Assembly: GCA_963921825.1 (NCBI GenBank)
Contig: OY997588.1
Location: 122,322,715 to 122,386,714 of the forward strand
DNA length: 64,000 nucleotides
Source: Erodium maritimum
Lineage: Eukaryota; Streptophyta; Magnoliopsida; Geraniales; Geraniaceae
Direction: 5' to 3'
Below are positions 44,601-55,363 of this stretch, one piece after another. The notes beneath the pieces were generated by a model. It was given only the letters and a program-made list of their open reading frames with translations, made no database searches and was not told where the DNA came from. The position numbers were made by a program, and so were the translations under genes. Each line of letters begins with the position of its first letter. The stretch's first letter is position 1.

Positions 44601-47600
44601 CAAGTTCATCTACTGGTTACCCTAATGAAACAATTCCAGAGAAACCTCTACATTCAAAAGTCACTTTTAATAGTATGTGTATCAGGATCAGGACTTCTTA
44701 TGCAAAAGATTTTACGTGCTTAGCACTGAAAGATATAACAAGCAACAAATATGTGGGGAATGTGTAAGTATAGGACTTGTTTGATGGTATTTAAGAAATA
44801 TTAGCAAATATGAGCAGTGTTGTATGAGGGTACAGAAAATCTATGGAATAAAAAAAGAAGGGTTAATTGCTAAAAACTACCTTATGTATTGTCCATGTTT
44901 TAAACTACCCTATCTTTAGACCACCGTCGTTAACCGACAAATTTTGGAATATTCCGTTAAAATTAGGGACGTGGACAATACATAAGGGTAGTTTTCGTAC
45001 GTGGGCAATGCATAAGGGTAGTAGTTTCGTTCAAAAAACTAACAGACAACAGTGGTCAAAAGACAGGGTAGTTTAAAAGCATGAACAATATATAAGGTAG
45101 TTTTTGCATGTGGACAATACATAAGGTAGTTTATGCATTTGCACACACCTTTCACAAGTTACCAGTTTCACCAAGGCTTGTTTCTGTTCTCCTGCTTCAG
45201 TATAACAGAAGTTGACCTGCAGTTACATTAATGAGGCGGTTGCAATTATTGCAAGCATTTTCTGAGAATGCTAAAGTTCAGTTTGGGTGTGCTAAAAGTG
45301 CAAGCACTGAACAAGATAACTTGACACAACAAATAAGCAATCATTCTGTAGATGCAGTGAGTAATGCCAATGAAAAAGTTTCTTCCACCATTAACTTAAG
45401 CAGGAAAGGACTACAAAAGAATGAGTGTAGGACACATTTTCATATAATATACATATATATATATATATATATTAGCAAGGTTCTGGACTAGTGTAAAATA
45501 CACTACGTAACATAGAAGACATAATACATGTAAGTCAGACCTCATGATGTAACTAAGTTCTTAACTTGCATAGTTTGTTTTTTGTGTTGTTTCCTAACAT
45601 AAGTATAAACCAAATTGAATATATTACACATAGCTAGCCCACAACCCCGTGACGTAACATCTCAAGCAACAACAAAGTTTAATTGGTTAAAAAGATGATA
45701 AAAAACTTGCCTCATAGCTTGCTAGGCCAGCTCTTTCATCACAGTGTTTGTTACCACATATGAACTGCCCTGACAGAAATGGAAAGCAAGTAATGAGCTT
45801 TCAATTCTCTCCTAGCACCACTTCCCACTAAAAGACTTCCCTTGGAACTAAACGATAGAGAATGCTAAAAGGAGACAAAGCAACGGGATGTTCATCTTCG
45901 AAAGTGGAAGTAGGAATCTTTAGTTTGTGCTTGAAACTTTGTTGAGACATGTTATGGTGCTATATACCCTAATTGTGACTTGCAGACATTAATAAAAGAA
46001 GCAAGCATTACCTTTACCAGATACGACTTCCTTTTCAACTCTCCACCTTAAACCAATCTATAAAGAAAATATTACAAGTTAATAAACAAGGCATAGGGAA
46101 TTTCAATACCAGAACCCTTGTCTTAACAGAGGTTTTTTTTACATTGCATCTGCATTGTATAAAGAACTCATTTACACAAACGATTTTTAAGTAATGATAG
46201 AATGGGAAAGAACCAATATTTTTTTTCTTAATTTAGCATATTTAGGCACTATAAGATTCTTGTAAGCAGAAGGTATGCATACAGTTACTGAATGGTCCAA
46301 ACTTTGATGGGACACATGCAAATAGTAAATAGATTGAATTGCCATTCATATTAAAATAATACTAAACCTGACCTTCAATAATTGCATTAGCAAGTAAAGA
46401 TATTCAATAATAACAAAGGACAAGTATACTAGGGATCTAAAAGCGTTGTATAACATCATGAAAGATATTACTAATGGGAGAAATATATTTGTCTCTGGCT
46501 TTATAAGCATTACAAGAAAAGTTTTTTTTTATAAGGTTTATGACTATATGTAGTTATGTACCACAATCTAGATGTTAAAGGTACAACCCATAAGAAAGGG
46601 AGGAAGATTTTTCAATAGCTACATAATGAAAGGTTTTTTTACCAGATACTCATCAGGTCAGATTATAGATCAACATATGACGAACTGCTTACCTTGCCAC
46701 TCTTGTAGTGTGACATGTCGGCTATGCAGTATCTTCAACAAGGTTAAGTAATGAACAAGTTGAAGAACAAACTAAGTCATACATATAGGAAATATAATCT
46801 CTGCACTGCCTATCTCTTCCATCAGCTAACCCCTCCAGAAAGAGAAATTAAAAATATAATAATAGTAATAATTAACCAATCAGAAATCCCAAATCAGACA
46901 GCCAATGGACAATAACAGAGTCCATTTCAAAAGGATACTCTTTGAAAAGCTTATTGTAGTATCTCTTCACCAACCGTTGTTCCCAAGACGGATCCATATC
47001 ATCCTCCTCGGAACGTATGAACCTAAAAATAATTAAAAGGGATGCTCAATATCCTAAAACAAAATGCCAAAGAGTAAAACAGAAGTTAATATAAGACTTT
47101 TGTTTGGAATGAATACGAAAGGACAAAGTAAGGTCGAATGAGAATAATATGCATGTCTGAGAGAGATGATGGGGAGAACTAGAAGGAGATGACAAGACAA
47201 GATTTATATACAACAAAAATGACCTAAATGATTAATGATAAGTCATATACTAACATTAAAAATTCAAATAGCCTGACTTGAAAACTTACCGGTAACCTTC
47301 TCTAAGGGTGTCCTGGTCAGTTTTAACAGGCAGCTTTAGTGATGCAGAGTTTCCTTTCCCATAGAAGTTAACTGTCAAACAAATTAGGAATTGTCAAATA
47401 ACTAGTGTATATCAACCACCTTCGTATTCCACCCCTGCACCAGACCAACTTCATTTGTTTATTAAGCAATATGATTTTATTTCATTAAGTTATCCTAGCT
47501 ACACCATCACTCATTTGGATGAGAATTTATAATTACCTTGAATCATTAGATGGTAAAATGTTTTGCCTTAGTTTTTAGCTTTATACTATAGAAGGTTTCT

Positions 47601-49919
47601 ACAAGACCTACCCCTGCCATTAAAGCAGCATAAGTGGCTATGCGTCAAGGAGGTTTAGCTATCATGAAAAAAAAAACTAAAGCTAGACAGTTGACATATT
47701 AATCCCACCATTCTAAAGTTTTAAAGGTTCACAAAGAAATATGCATGTAATGAGATATTGACAAATATCACTCATGGATGTATACAACTCTAGTCTATAC
47801 ATATAGATGGCATGAAGTTTAAAGCCAAACTGCAGTAATCAATCAATGTTCTCATATCTCTATTTTATTGTAAAAAAAAGAACCATTAAAAGCCAACACA
47901 TAAGAAAGGTGAATAGTTGAGAGCCGAGAACATTATCCTTACTAATGAAAACACACGCATATTTATAAGGATGACTATAGCCCTCTTCCTTCTTTAATGA
48001 AGGGGACTGTTCACCATCCTTTTGCTTAGGGACATTATAATAAACTGCAGTAATCAATCAATGTTCTCATATCTCTATTTTATTGTAAAAAAAAGAACCA
48101 TTAAAAGCCAACACATAAGAAAGGTGAATAGTTGAGAGCCGAGAACATTATCCTTACTAATGAAAACACACGCATATTTATAAGGATGACTATAGCCCTC
48201 TTCCTTCTTTAATGAAGGGGACTGTTCACCATCCTTTTGCTTAGGGACATTATAATACTGCATTATTTGCATTCTTTCTGAGTCCATTTGTACAAGTACA
48301 GTAAAATGTCTTGACCAATGGTAAGCATGTCTGAATAGCTGAAACAGATTAAAATTATTGATGGAAAAATACAAATAAGGATTATTGTAGCCCGTCCTTC
48401 TTTAATGGAAGAGATCGTTCAACCTCTTCTTGCTTTAGGACATCAAAATCTAGCAAATAAAGGGTTTACAATCTGCCCGCTATATCTGCATTCATTTCTC
48501 ACCTAACAATGCACTGGCCATATTTGATTATGTAACTCGATAACTTCAAGCTTTACTAAGTAAAATTCCTTGAGCAGCACAACAAAAATCAAATATCTCT
48601 ACATTATAAAATACAAGTTTTTATGTTAAATGTAAGAACATAAACTATAAAGTGAAAAAATCATTACAGCGAAAGTTTTCAAGAACATCAAAATAATAAT
48701 TCTTCTACTACAACACTCATCCCTAAGAACTTTCTATGGAGCCGATTAAGAGTAAGCTAGTAACTGATTTTCAATAAAAGGAGAATGTTCAAGAATGGCG
48801 CCCAATGTTTTCAATTTGTTTAAAAATAGTACCCACAATGTTTTTCGCTAGGAATGATGGTCAAAATATCCTTTTTGTTCGATTCCGATCCCTTCCATAG
48901 CTGAACCATTAACTTTGCTTGAACGGAATGTTCTTTTCATTTTAAAATATAAATCTAATTATGGCACTGATGTGGTGCTAACATATCATTTTTAAAAAGT
49001 TAATTCAGCAATATAATTTGGGTCTCAGACTTGAACAAAAATGTATACTTTTGGGTATGTTACCTAAAAATTATCTGAAGTTAATTTCGCGACAACCACC
49101 GGCACCATGATGAAATTGTCCAAAATTGCCCAAAATGTATACTTCTGACATTATATATTTATATTTTATATTTGAACAATTAAAAAAGCTTTTTGGACAC
49201 TACTTCTGAACAAAATGAACATTCGGAAACCATTTCTTTACATAGTCCTTGACAAAATAAGTTTGCAATTGGTTTGCAGAAAGTATACATATACAGATGA
49301 CTGTAGCCCCCTTCCATTTCTAAAGGAGAGGATTGTTCGTCATCCATTTGATTTAGGACACCCGAACCTAGCAAATAAAGAGCTTAATTATTTGCATACT
49401 TCTTTCTTAGTGTCCACTTCCATATAATCATGCAATAGTGAAATTCCCATGACAGTAAAAAAAAATCCAGTCACTGAGTCACGCTCATTGAATCAGAAAA
49501 GTCCACAAAGACAAAAATCTACTTTGATTTTCAACCATTGAATTCCCGACTCCAGCTATAATCAATCAGATAACTCAAGTTGAAATTGGCCATAAAACAT
49601 ATAATTATTCATTAACCATTTTCATATGATTATATAATCTATAAATCCTGACAAATCAACCAGTACTAATAGCTACAATAAATCAATTGCAGCTAAAATA
49701 TAAATATCTACCGTAGTCGTCCAAGAATTTCTTGTGCCGATCGTAAGCATTAAGGCCCCGAATGTGAGCTTGATATTGCCTGAAAACGTAAAAATCAATT
49801 TATTGAGCTGGTAGTTGAAAACTATAGGGGTGTTGGGGAGATGAGTATGAACAAGGGGCGTACTGTTTTTTCTCTTCTCTATTGAAGATTGCTGATTTGA
49901 TGGATGCAAAAGATGCCAT
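41621..49919 (-). CDS. FRA10AC1: FRA10AC1-like protein, 246 aa
   Basis: Eleven minus-strand exons join in one frame: 49919-49864, 49779-49712, 47371-47290, 47022-46939, 46732-46693, 46057-46012, 45769-45711, 45216-45149, 44572-44489, 44417-44350 and 41706-41621. Diagnostic segments are AHIRGLNAYDRHKKFLDDY, VKTDQDTLREGYRFIRSEED, WEQRLVKRYYNKLFKEYCIA, GLRWRVEKEVVSGKGQFICG and CDERAGLASYE. The C-terminus is Lys/Glu-rich and ends NFDEFLEGMFP. In humans this family is named after the FRA10A fragile site and is reported in spliceosomal complexes; the plant role is inferred to be nuclear RNA processing. Cys pairs (CGNKHC; CERCAEKL) suggest a zinc-binding module. Intron 7 has a GC donor. Introns 2, 8 and 10 are expanded by repeats. 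Confidence 0.93.
42525..42663. repeat. CACTGTTCA repeat block in the SMART-like element
   Basis: CACTGTTCAC/T or TACTGTTCA recurs about nine times at irregular 14-20 bp spacing, often followed by GA(C)GA or CGA. It lies directly downstream of the primer-binding region. Confidence 0.8.
42765..43135. repeat. GTTGCTYGAARTTGTTTCGCACCGTC tandem block
   Basis: A unit of about 33 bp, GTAGTTGCTCGAA followed by TTGTTTCGCACCGTCG, repeats about ten times with small indels. Several copies add GTTATGCGAC, the complement of the GTCGCATAAC type, giving short hairpins. The reading frame is not kept between units. Confidence 0.82.
44860..45142. mobile_element. MITE abutting a splice donor (FRA10AC1 intron 8)
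   Basis: The left end GGGTTAATTGCTAAAAACTA is typical of the family. Inverted arms carry TAGTTTAAAAGCATGAACAA and repeated ACAATACATAAGGTAGTTT units. The expected GGGTTAA end on the right is missing: recognisable element sequence stops about 6 bp from the exon 8 boundary (45149). It therefore forms nearly all of the sequence downstream of that exon's 5' splice site on the minus strand. Confidence 0.75.
45451..45471. repeat. (AT)n microsatellite
   Basis: About ten AT units in FRA10AC1 intron 7. Confidence 0.9.
47827..48256. repeat. Perfect 215-bp tandem duplication (FRA10AC1 intron 2)
   Basis: Copy 1 (47827-48041) and copy 2 (48042-48256) appear identical base for base, beginning AAACTGCAGTAATCAATCAA and ending GGGACATTATAAT. 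Diverged pieces of the same sequence occur at about 48375-48460 and 49290-49380, so the duplicated unit includes an older repeat. Exact identity means either a very recent event or an assembly artefact. Confidence 0.92.
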
Positions 49920-50289
49920 GGTTGTCCTTCCCAGGTTTGTAACCCTAATCGCTCTTCTCGTATGCCTTTGGCGACGCCGTGGAGCATAGAGCCGTGCAAC
50001 GGCCCAAGGGGTTCTGTTGACGACGGTCGTTACTTTTCGTTTATCTTGGTAACTGTTAAGATCACTCGGTTAGACTGAATAGGCCTAATCTCAGGCCAAT
50101 TGAGTTGTTTGGTTTAAAATAAGTGAGCATAAGACCTAGGATCGGTATTCATTGTTTTTGCATTTTGCAAGCACACTGAAAAACACAACAAAAAAACGAA
50201 GTCACAAATTATTATTTTCATAAAAGAGAAGAAGAAAGTACAACGTGAATTCGATAAACGACAAAAATTGAAAATCAACAAAAAAAAAA
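49920..50289. promoter_or_regulatory. Upstream region of FRA10AC1
   Basis: About 370 bp between the FRA10AC1 start codon and the neighbouring Harbinger relic. It should contain the promoter and 5' UTR on the minus strand. GTTACCAAGATAAACG and similar sequences are present, but I cannot pick out a TATA box or a defined motif. Confidence 0.4.
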
Positions 50290-50309
50290 CTACCGCCGAA
50301 ACTAGAGAT

Positions 50310-50700
50310 TGTTGAATCCATTGTACATGCGTCATTTTAGACATTCCCGAATAGACGCCCACCACTCATGTTTGTCGAAAAAGAGGTTGACGTTACGGTC
50401 ATACGAATGGTTCGCTTCGAGGAGCACCTTGGCTTCGGTGGCAGTTGGACCAACCTCATGGCGGGCCTGCAAGAACGCCACCTTGAAACGTCTCACCCAG
50501 ACGTTGGTTTTTTGTCATTGATCTTTGAGTTGCTTCTCGGTCCGAGGAAATGGAAAATAAACCATGATTTTCCATTCGTCGTAGAGACGACGCCAAAACT
50601 CTCGGGTTATGTCAGCGTGAACCATCCACGCAACAAGCAGTCGCCTCTCTTCCTCATCGGTCCATTTAGCGTCATGAACGAATCAGTGTTGCAAAACTGT
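50310..50700 (-). pseudogene. Harbinger Myb/SANT-like ORF, N-terminal half, broken
   Basis: On the minus strand one frame reads HDAKWTDEEERRLLVAWMVH, EFWRRLYDEWK, then VWVRRFKVAFLQARHEVGP and FDKHEWWASIRECLK. This is the trihelix/Myb-like DNA-binding protein that accompanies plant PIF/Harbinger transposases (their ORF1 type). Two in-frame TGA codons occupy positions where relatives have Trp (KDQ*; CLK*RMYNG). A TATATAAGCCGG box lies about 80 bp upstream (about 50770), which suggests that an old element promoter is preserved. The C-terminal half is absent here but a similar C-terminal half lies beyond the retrotransposon. Confidence 0.7.
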
Positions 50701-51058
50701 TTTGGAGAAAATATGAAGTTGAAGAAGAAAAGGTGTTGTCGAATTGCCGAATCTATTTTGGCCGGCTTATATAGAAGTAGATTTGGTGCAATTAATGACA
50801 TGGCAGAATCGGTAGGGTTTCTTTTACTTGTATGAAATCGTAAAATCTTATCATTTGGGTAGAATCAGTCAAACTTGATATGGCAGATTTAGTGTCCGTG
50901 AACAAGGGCAAAATCGGCCAAGCAAGACAAACATAAAAAGTGACATTTATTTCGAACCTTGAGGGGTAGGTTTCTGAGTACAAAATGAAACGGGCGTGTT
51001 CAAAACCGAGTACAACAATAGAAAAAAAAAGATTGAACATGTCTTAGTTGTGGTTCAT

Positions 51059-54000
51059 TGTAAGAGTCGTCCCCGGTCGATCCCGGTAGAACCGGCAAAT
51101 CCAAAACAAGTTTGAGTTTTGGCCGGAAAAGTCAACCGAAGACTCGGGAAGTCATTCGGGACATTTCTGGGGCCCAAAAAGCTTAGCCGTCATCACGGTT
51201 AGCTTAGTTGGGTCATTCCCTTCAGTTTGACTGTAATATTGTAACAGTCAATTTCTGGTCAAATTTGGACTTTATATCGACTTTCACGACTAAAATTGGA
51301 CAGCTGAAATTTCATTAAAATAAAGTGGCTCCCTCAATGCCACATGGCATTGGAGGCTTGGATGAGAAGAAAAGGAGTTGAAATGACCTCTTGACCCTCC
51401 CTAAAGGCTCTAAAAGGATAAAACTAGCAAGGGGCTTATGGGTCATTTAGCTTGTAGGTCATTAAAGACAATTGTTGGACACAAATTCAGCATTTCCCCT
51501 CATTTTGCTGCAGAGAAATTCTAAAGGGAAGAAGAGAGGAGCTCTTGGCTTGAGCAAGAAGAAAGAGAGCAAAGAGGAGGTTTTTGGCTCATCTTTCCAC
51601 CATTTCTCCTTCCCAAGCTTGCTAGCTTCATCTCCTACACATCCTCAAGGTATGGATGCTCTAAACTTCTCATTCCATCCACTTTCAATCTATGGGTTTT
51701 GTGGGTTTTTGGCTTAAAGTTGAAGAACTAGCTTTGTTGTTGTTACTTGGAGAAGAAGTAGTGAAGTAGGATGTTTGGATTGTGTTTTGGTTGAAGTTTT
51801 GATGAACCCATTGAGGGTGTTGATGTTGGGTAACTTTGGATGAACATTTTGGAGTTAAGAGGACTTGGAAATGGGGTTTTTGCTGTGATTTTCGTAAAAC
51901 TCGAGTTGGTGAAGAAAGGGGAAGGAACTGGTCAGGTTTGGCGCGGAATGTGACCCGGACCGGGCCAGGTGCCGGCACGGCAGGCCGCACGGAACGGGCC
52001 TGGTACCGGCACGGCACGCGGCACGGAACGGACGGGAGTCCGACACGGTACCTCACACGGTCCGTGTCGCACTCCGGGCCGGTCTGTGACACGGTCCGTG
52101 CTGGCTCCAGGGCCGGACTGTGATACGGTCTGTGCCAGGTTCCGGCACGGCTAGCCACACGGTCCGTATGGCATTCCGGATCAGACCCCAGAACCCAACA
52201 CCCTTCCTTTTAGCCCATTTTGATTCCTAAATCATTTCTTCAAACCCTATTTCCATTACTTGAGTTTTGTTCTGTATTTTTGGGAAGAAGAGCGTCGTTG
52301 AGTTACTCATGTTTGGTCTCATTGTGGTCCAAGACGGTAGTACCGAGCAAGGAAGGAAGGAAGAACTTGGACTTGAACTAGAAGAACGAAGATCACGCCG
52401 GAACCCGTGTGAAGAACGGAGTCGTGACTATCGAGTTTGACAACAGAGTTTTAGAGGATTACCAAGAGGTAGGGAAAGTCTTAACTTCTTATTTAACGCT
52501 TAGTATGCATGTTAGGTTAATAAAATCGGAAAGGTCCTAGAATTGCCTATAGGATGCGAATAACTAGAATAATCGTCTTTCAATTATTAATAACCGGAAG
52601 TGTCTAGAATGCATGTTTAGGATGAAGATGACTAGTGTAACTCGTTTTCAATACTTGGGAATTGATTTACTGGTAGAGAGGCTGTGATGAGCTCTCGGAT
52701 TAGTTACGTGCTAGGTTCACATGCTTGGTTGCTAGTTATTAGGATAATCAAGAGTCTAATGAACTAGTTTACTTTATGTTTGATTAGTTGAATGTTTACT
52801 TGATTGGTCGAATGAGTGTGTGGTTATAATTGTTGATTGAACGGATGATCGAGTATGACTGGTTGTGCCAAAGGGGTACAATCAGGTGATCGATGTACCG
52901 ATGATTCGTGGCAGGTAAGTATACGGTAAGTGTGGAGTGTTATTGGATGTCTTTGCTGAAATGAAAGTGTGATTTGAGAAGTGTTCATTGTTGGGTGAAT
53001 TATAGTGCATTTTCCTTATTCTTATTCTTGAATGCTTGTTTGTTTGGTTCAGTACTACACCGGGGGGGGGGGGGGGGGGGTAATCTGGTGCCGTTGTGGT
53101 GGTTGGAGTTTGACAGATACTGTGAGATATTGGTTGAGTATTGGAGCCTGAGGGCATTGGTTACCGGATATTATGAGGATTGATTGTTGGAGCCTGAGGG
53201 CATTGGTTACTGGATATTATGAGTATTGGTTATTGGACCCTGCGGGGTAGTTGGTTGGATTACTTTATGAGAGATGGTTACAACGGTTTCACCCAAGTGT
53301 GTGTGTCCTACGGGAGCACTACTTGGTTCCCTATGACTTATGGTCCTTTGGAGGCATTCCCGAGAATTTCGATGATAAGCGCCCATTTGGGATTGTTTCC
53401 GGTGCCCGGACGCATGTGCCTCCTCTGGACCGAGGGAAAATATGATATGATATGGGTACTCTGGTGGATCGGAATTATGGGAACCGATGTGATCCCAGAA
53501 TCTATCCATGGATCGGAGGCTTGAGAAAGCAAGAGGTTGGTGTGATATCAAATACTACCATTTTAATCGTTATGACACGTTATAATAATTCTATGAAACC
53601 TTATAAACTACTGTTATCTTTGAGAGTACGGTGCATATCATGTTCTATCCTGTTTATCTAATATTTCATTGTTTATCGAATTATATCGTTATTTGAGTTA
53701 CCTGTTTAAGCAGTACGATATTGATCTAAGGGTTGAATTGTTAAGATTTTTCCTACTGAGCGTAGACTCACCCCCTTTGGTTTTCTTACTGTTTTACAGG
53801 CGTAGCTGATGTCTAGTGGGTTCGAGGCTCGGGAGCTTTTGGACATCTTGGGTTTTATCTTAGAGGTATGTTGGTCGCGTGTACTAAACATTATTTATTT
53901 GACTCTTTATGTTGAGCTGTGACTCATTGGAAGTTTTGGAACTATTTACAGATGTTGATTTGAGAGAGTTTGTCTTGATATTATAAAAGTTTTGTTAGTT

Positions 54001-54071
54001 ATTTATTGCTTTTATACTTTTAATTCTGGTCACGTCTCGAGTCCGGTCAAAACCGAATTTGGGGCGTGACA
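51059..54071 (+). repeat. 5' LTR, 3013 bp
   Basis: Starts TGTAAGAGTCGTCCCCGGTC and ends TTGGGGCGTGACA. It contains a GC-rich repeat block with GGCACGG units (51950-52190), a run of 19 G (53062-53080) and two copies of TTGGAGCCTGAGGGCATTGG about 40 bp apart near 53141 and 53187. The CCTACTGAGCGT..CTCACCCCC box at about 53751 is shared with the solo LTR at 1877-4717. Confidence 0.93.
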
Positions 54072-54074
54072 ATT

Positions 54075-54090
54075 TGGTATCAGAGCCTGG
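54075..54090 (+). other. Primer-binding site (initiator Met-tRNA)
   Basis: TGGTATCAGAGCCTGG starts 3 bp after the 5' LTR. It is complementary to the 3' end of plant initiator Met-tRNA, as is usual for Ty3-gypsy and many copia elements. The 1.27 kb that follow, up to 55363, is untranslated leader with only short frames. Confidence 0.9.
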
Positions 54091-55363
54091 TTTCATTTGA
54101 TACAGGTTGTAAATTTCGAACTTGTTTTCAAAACCTCGGACCAACGTCAATTAGGTGGGTAGAGTTAGGGAGTCTAAGTCGTGTACTCAGTGATGCAAGT
54201 TAAAGACTTTGATCCATAGAGTGAGAACGACTCGAGTCTTGCTGATTTCAATGGTTGCTTAAATTTGAATCTTTTTATTACAACGGTTACATCACTTAAG
54301 TGGTGTCCTTACCCTATGAACTGTCAGGTACAATGATCGGTGAAACCGAACAGTTGAGATCGGTATTGGATTAACGAGCAATGATCGAGCTGTTGTATAT
54401 TAGTTGTTGAGTAAATTATCTGTTAAGTGTGTTACTACCGTGTTGGCCGGTTCATGTTTGTTAAGGTTGAATGGTTAATTGATTGAGGTATTGATGAGGT
54501 TGGAGATTGGTTTCATTGGAGTGTTACTGTCGGAGTGGTGATTGACCGAAGGGTGGACTTATGGAAAGGATTGGACTGTTAAGATTTTGAAATTGTTTGA
54601 GTATTGACTCAGTTATGATGTTGAGAATCGTTTAAGGAATCAAGGTTGAAAAGATGATCCAATTGGGATAACTTTTGAAAGGAGTAGAACTCGAGTATTC
54701 TTGCACCCTCTTTGATTGTGTGTGTACTTTACGAAGCATGAGAAATCTATGTATTGATTGTGTTGTGTACCTTGTAGAGCATGAGAACTCTTTGTATTGA
54801 ATAACTTGTGAAAATTTATTGGTAAATGTCCCGTTTAAACGGAGGGTTAGTGGAAAATACGAATAGGTCATGCCGAATTTTCCGTAAAACTAGATTGTTT
54901 GTACTGTCACATGTTGACTCAGGGGCGCCACTGTAGTCGAACGTGATGGTTGGATGTCAAGTGGTTACAACGAGGTTCGAGGACGCCTGAATCGCGTTGT
55001 AAAGATTCGAGATCGACTTGATTATTTGATTAAAGGGAAGGAAATTGAGAAAAGAGAAAAGCTTTGATAAAGGATTAAGGACTTATTTCCAAACTGTTTG
55101 CTTCGTGCTTTGAAACCCTAGTGATGGGTGTGTTTGTGTGTGAACTTTGCCTCATGTGGGAGTTGGTTGCATTACTTGGTTGCTGTGTGAGACGCACGAT
55201 GTGCGGACTTATTTGTCTATATACGTACTATATACGACTTATATACATACCCTTGATCCAATTAGGATACATTGAGACGAACGAGAATGTCCCTGTTGCT
55301 TAAATCATTTCAGTTGTGTTAAACTGAGTTGAACTGTACGTACTACTGCAGCGATCTTTCGTG

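Noticed and set aside
45231..45491. 86-codon plus-strand frame in FRA10AC1 intron 7
   Set aside because: It is antisense intronic sequence ending in an AT microsatellite.
53219..53551. Overlapping open frames on both strands in the 5' LTR
   Set aside because: They lie in non-coding LTR sequence, and the two strands encode mirror frames without domain similarity.
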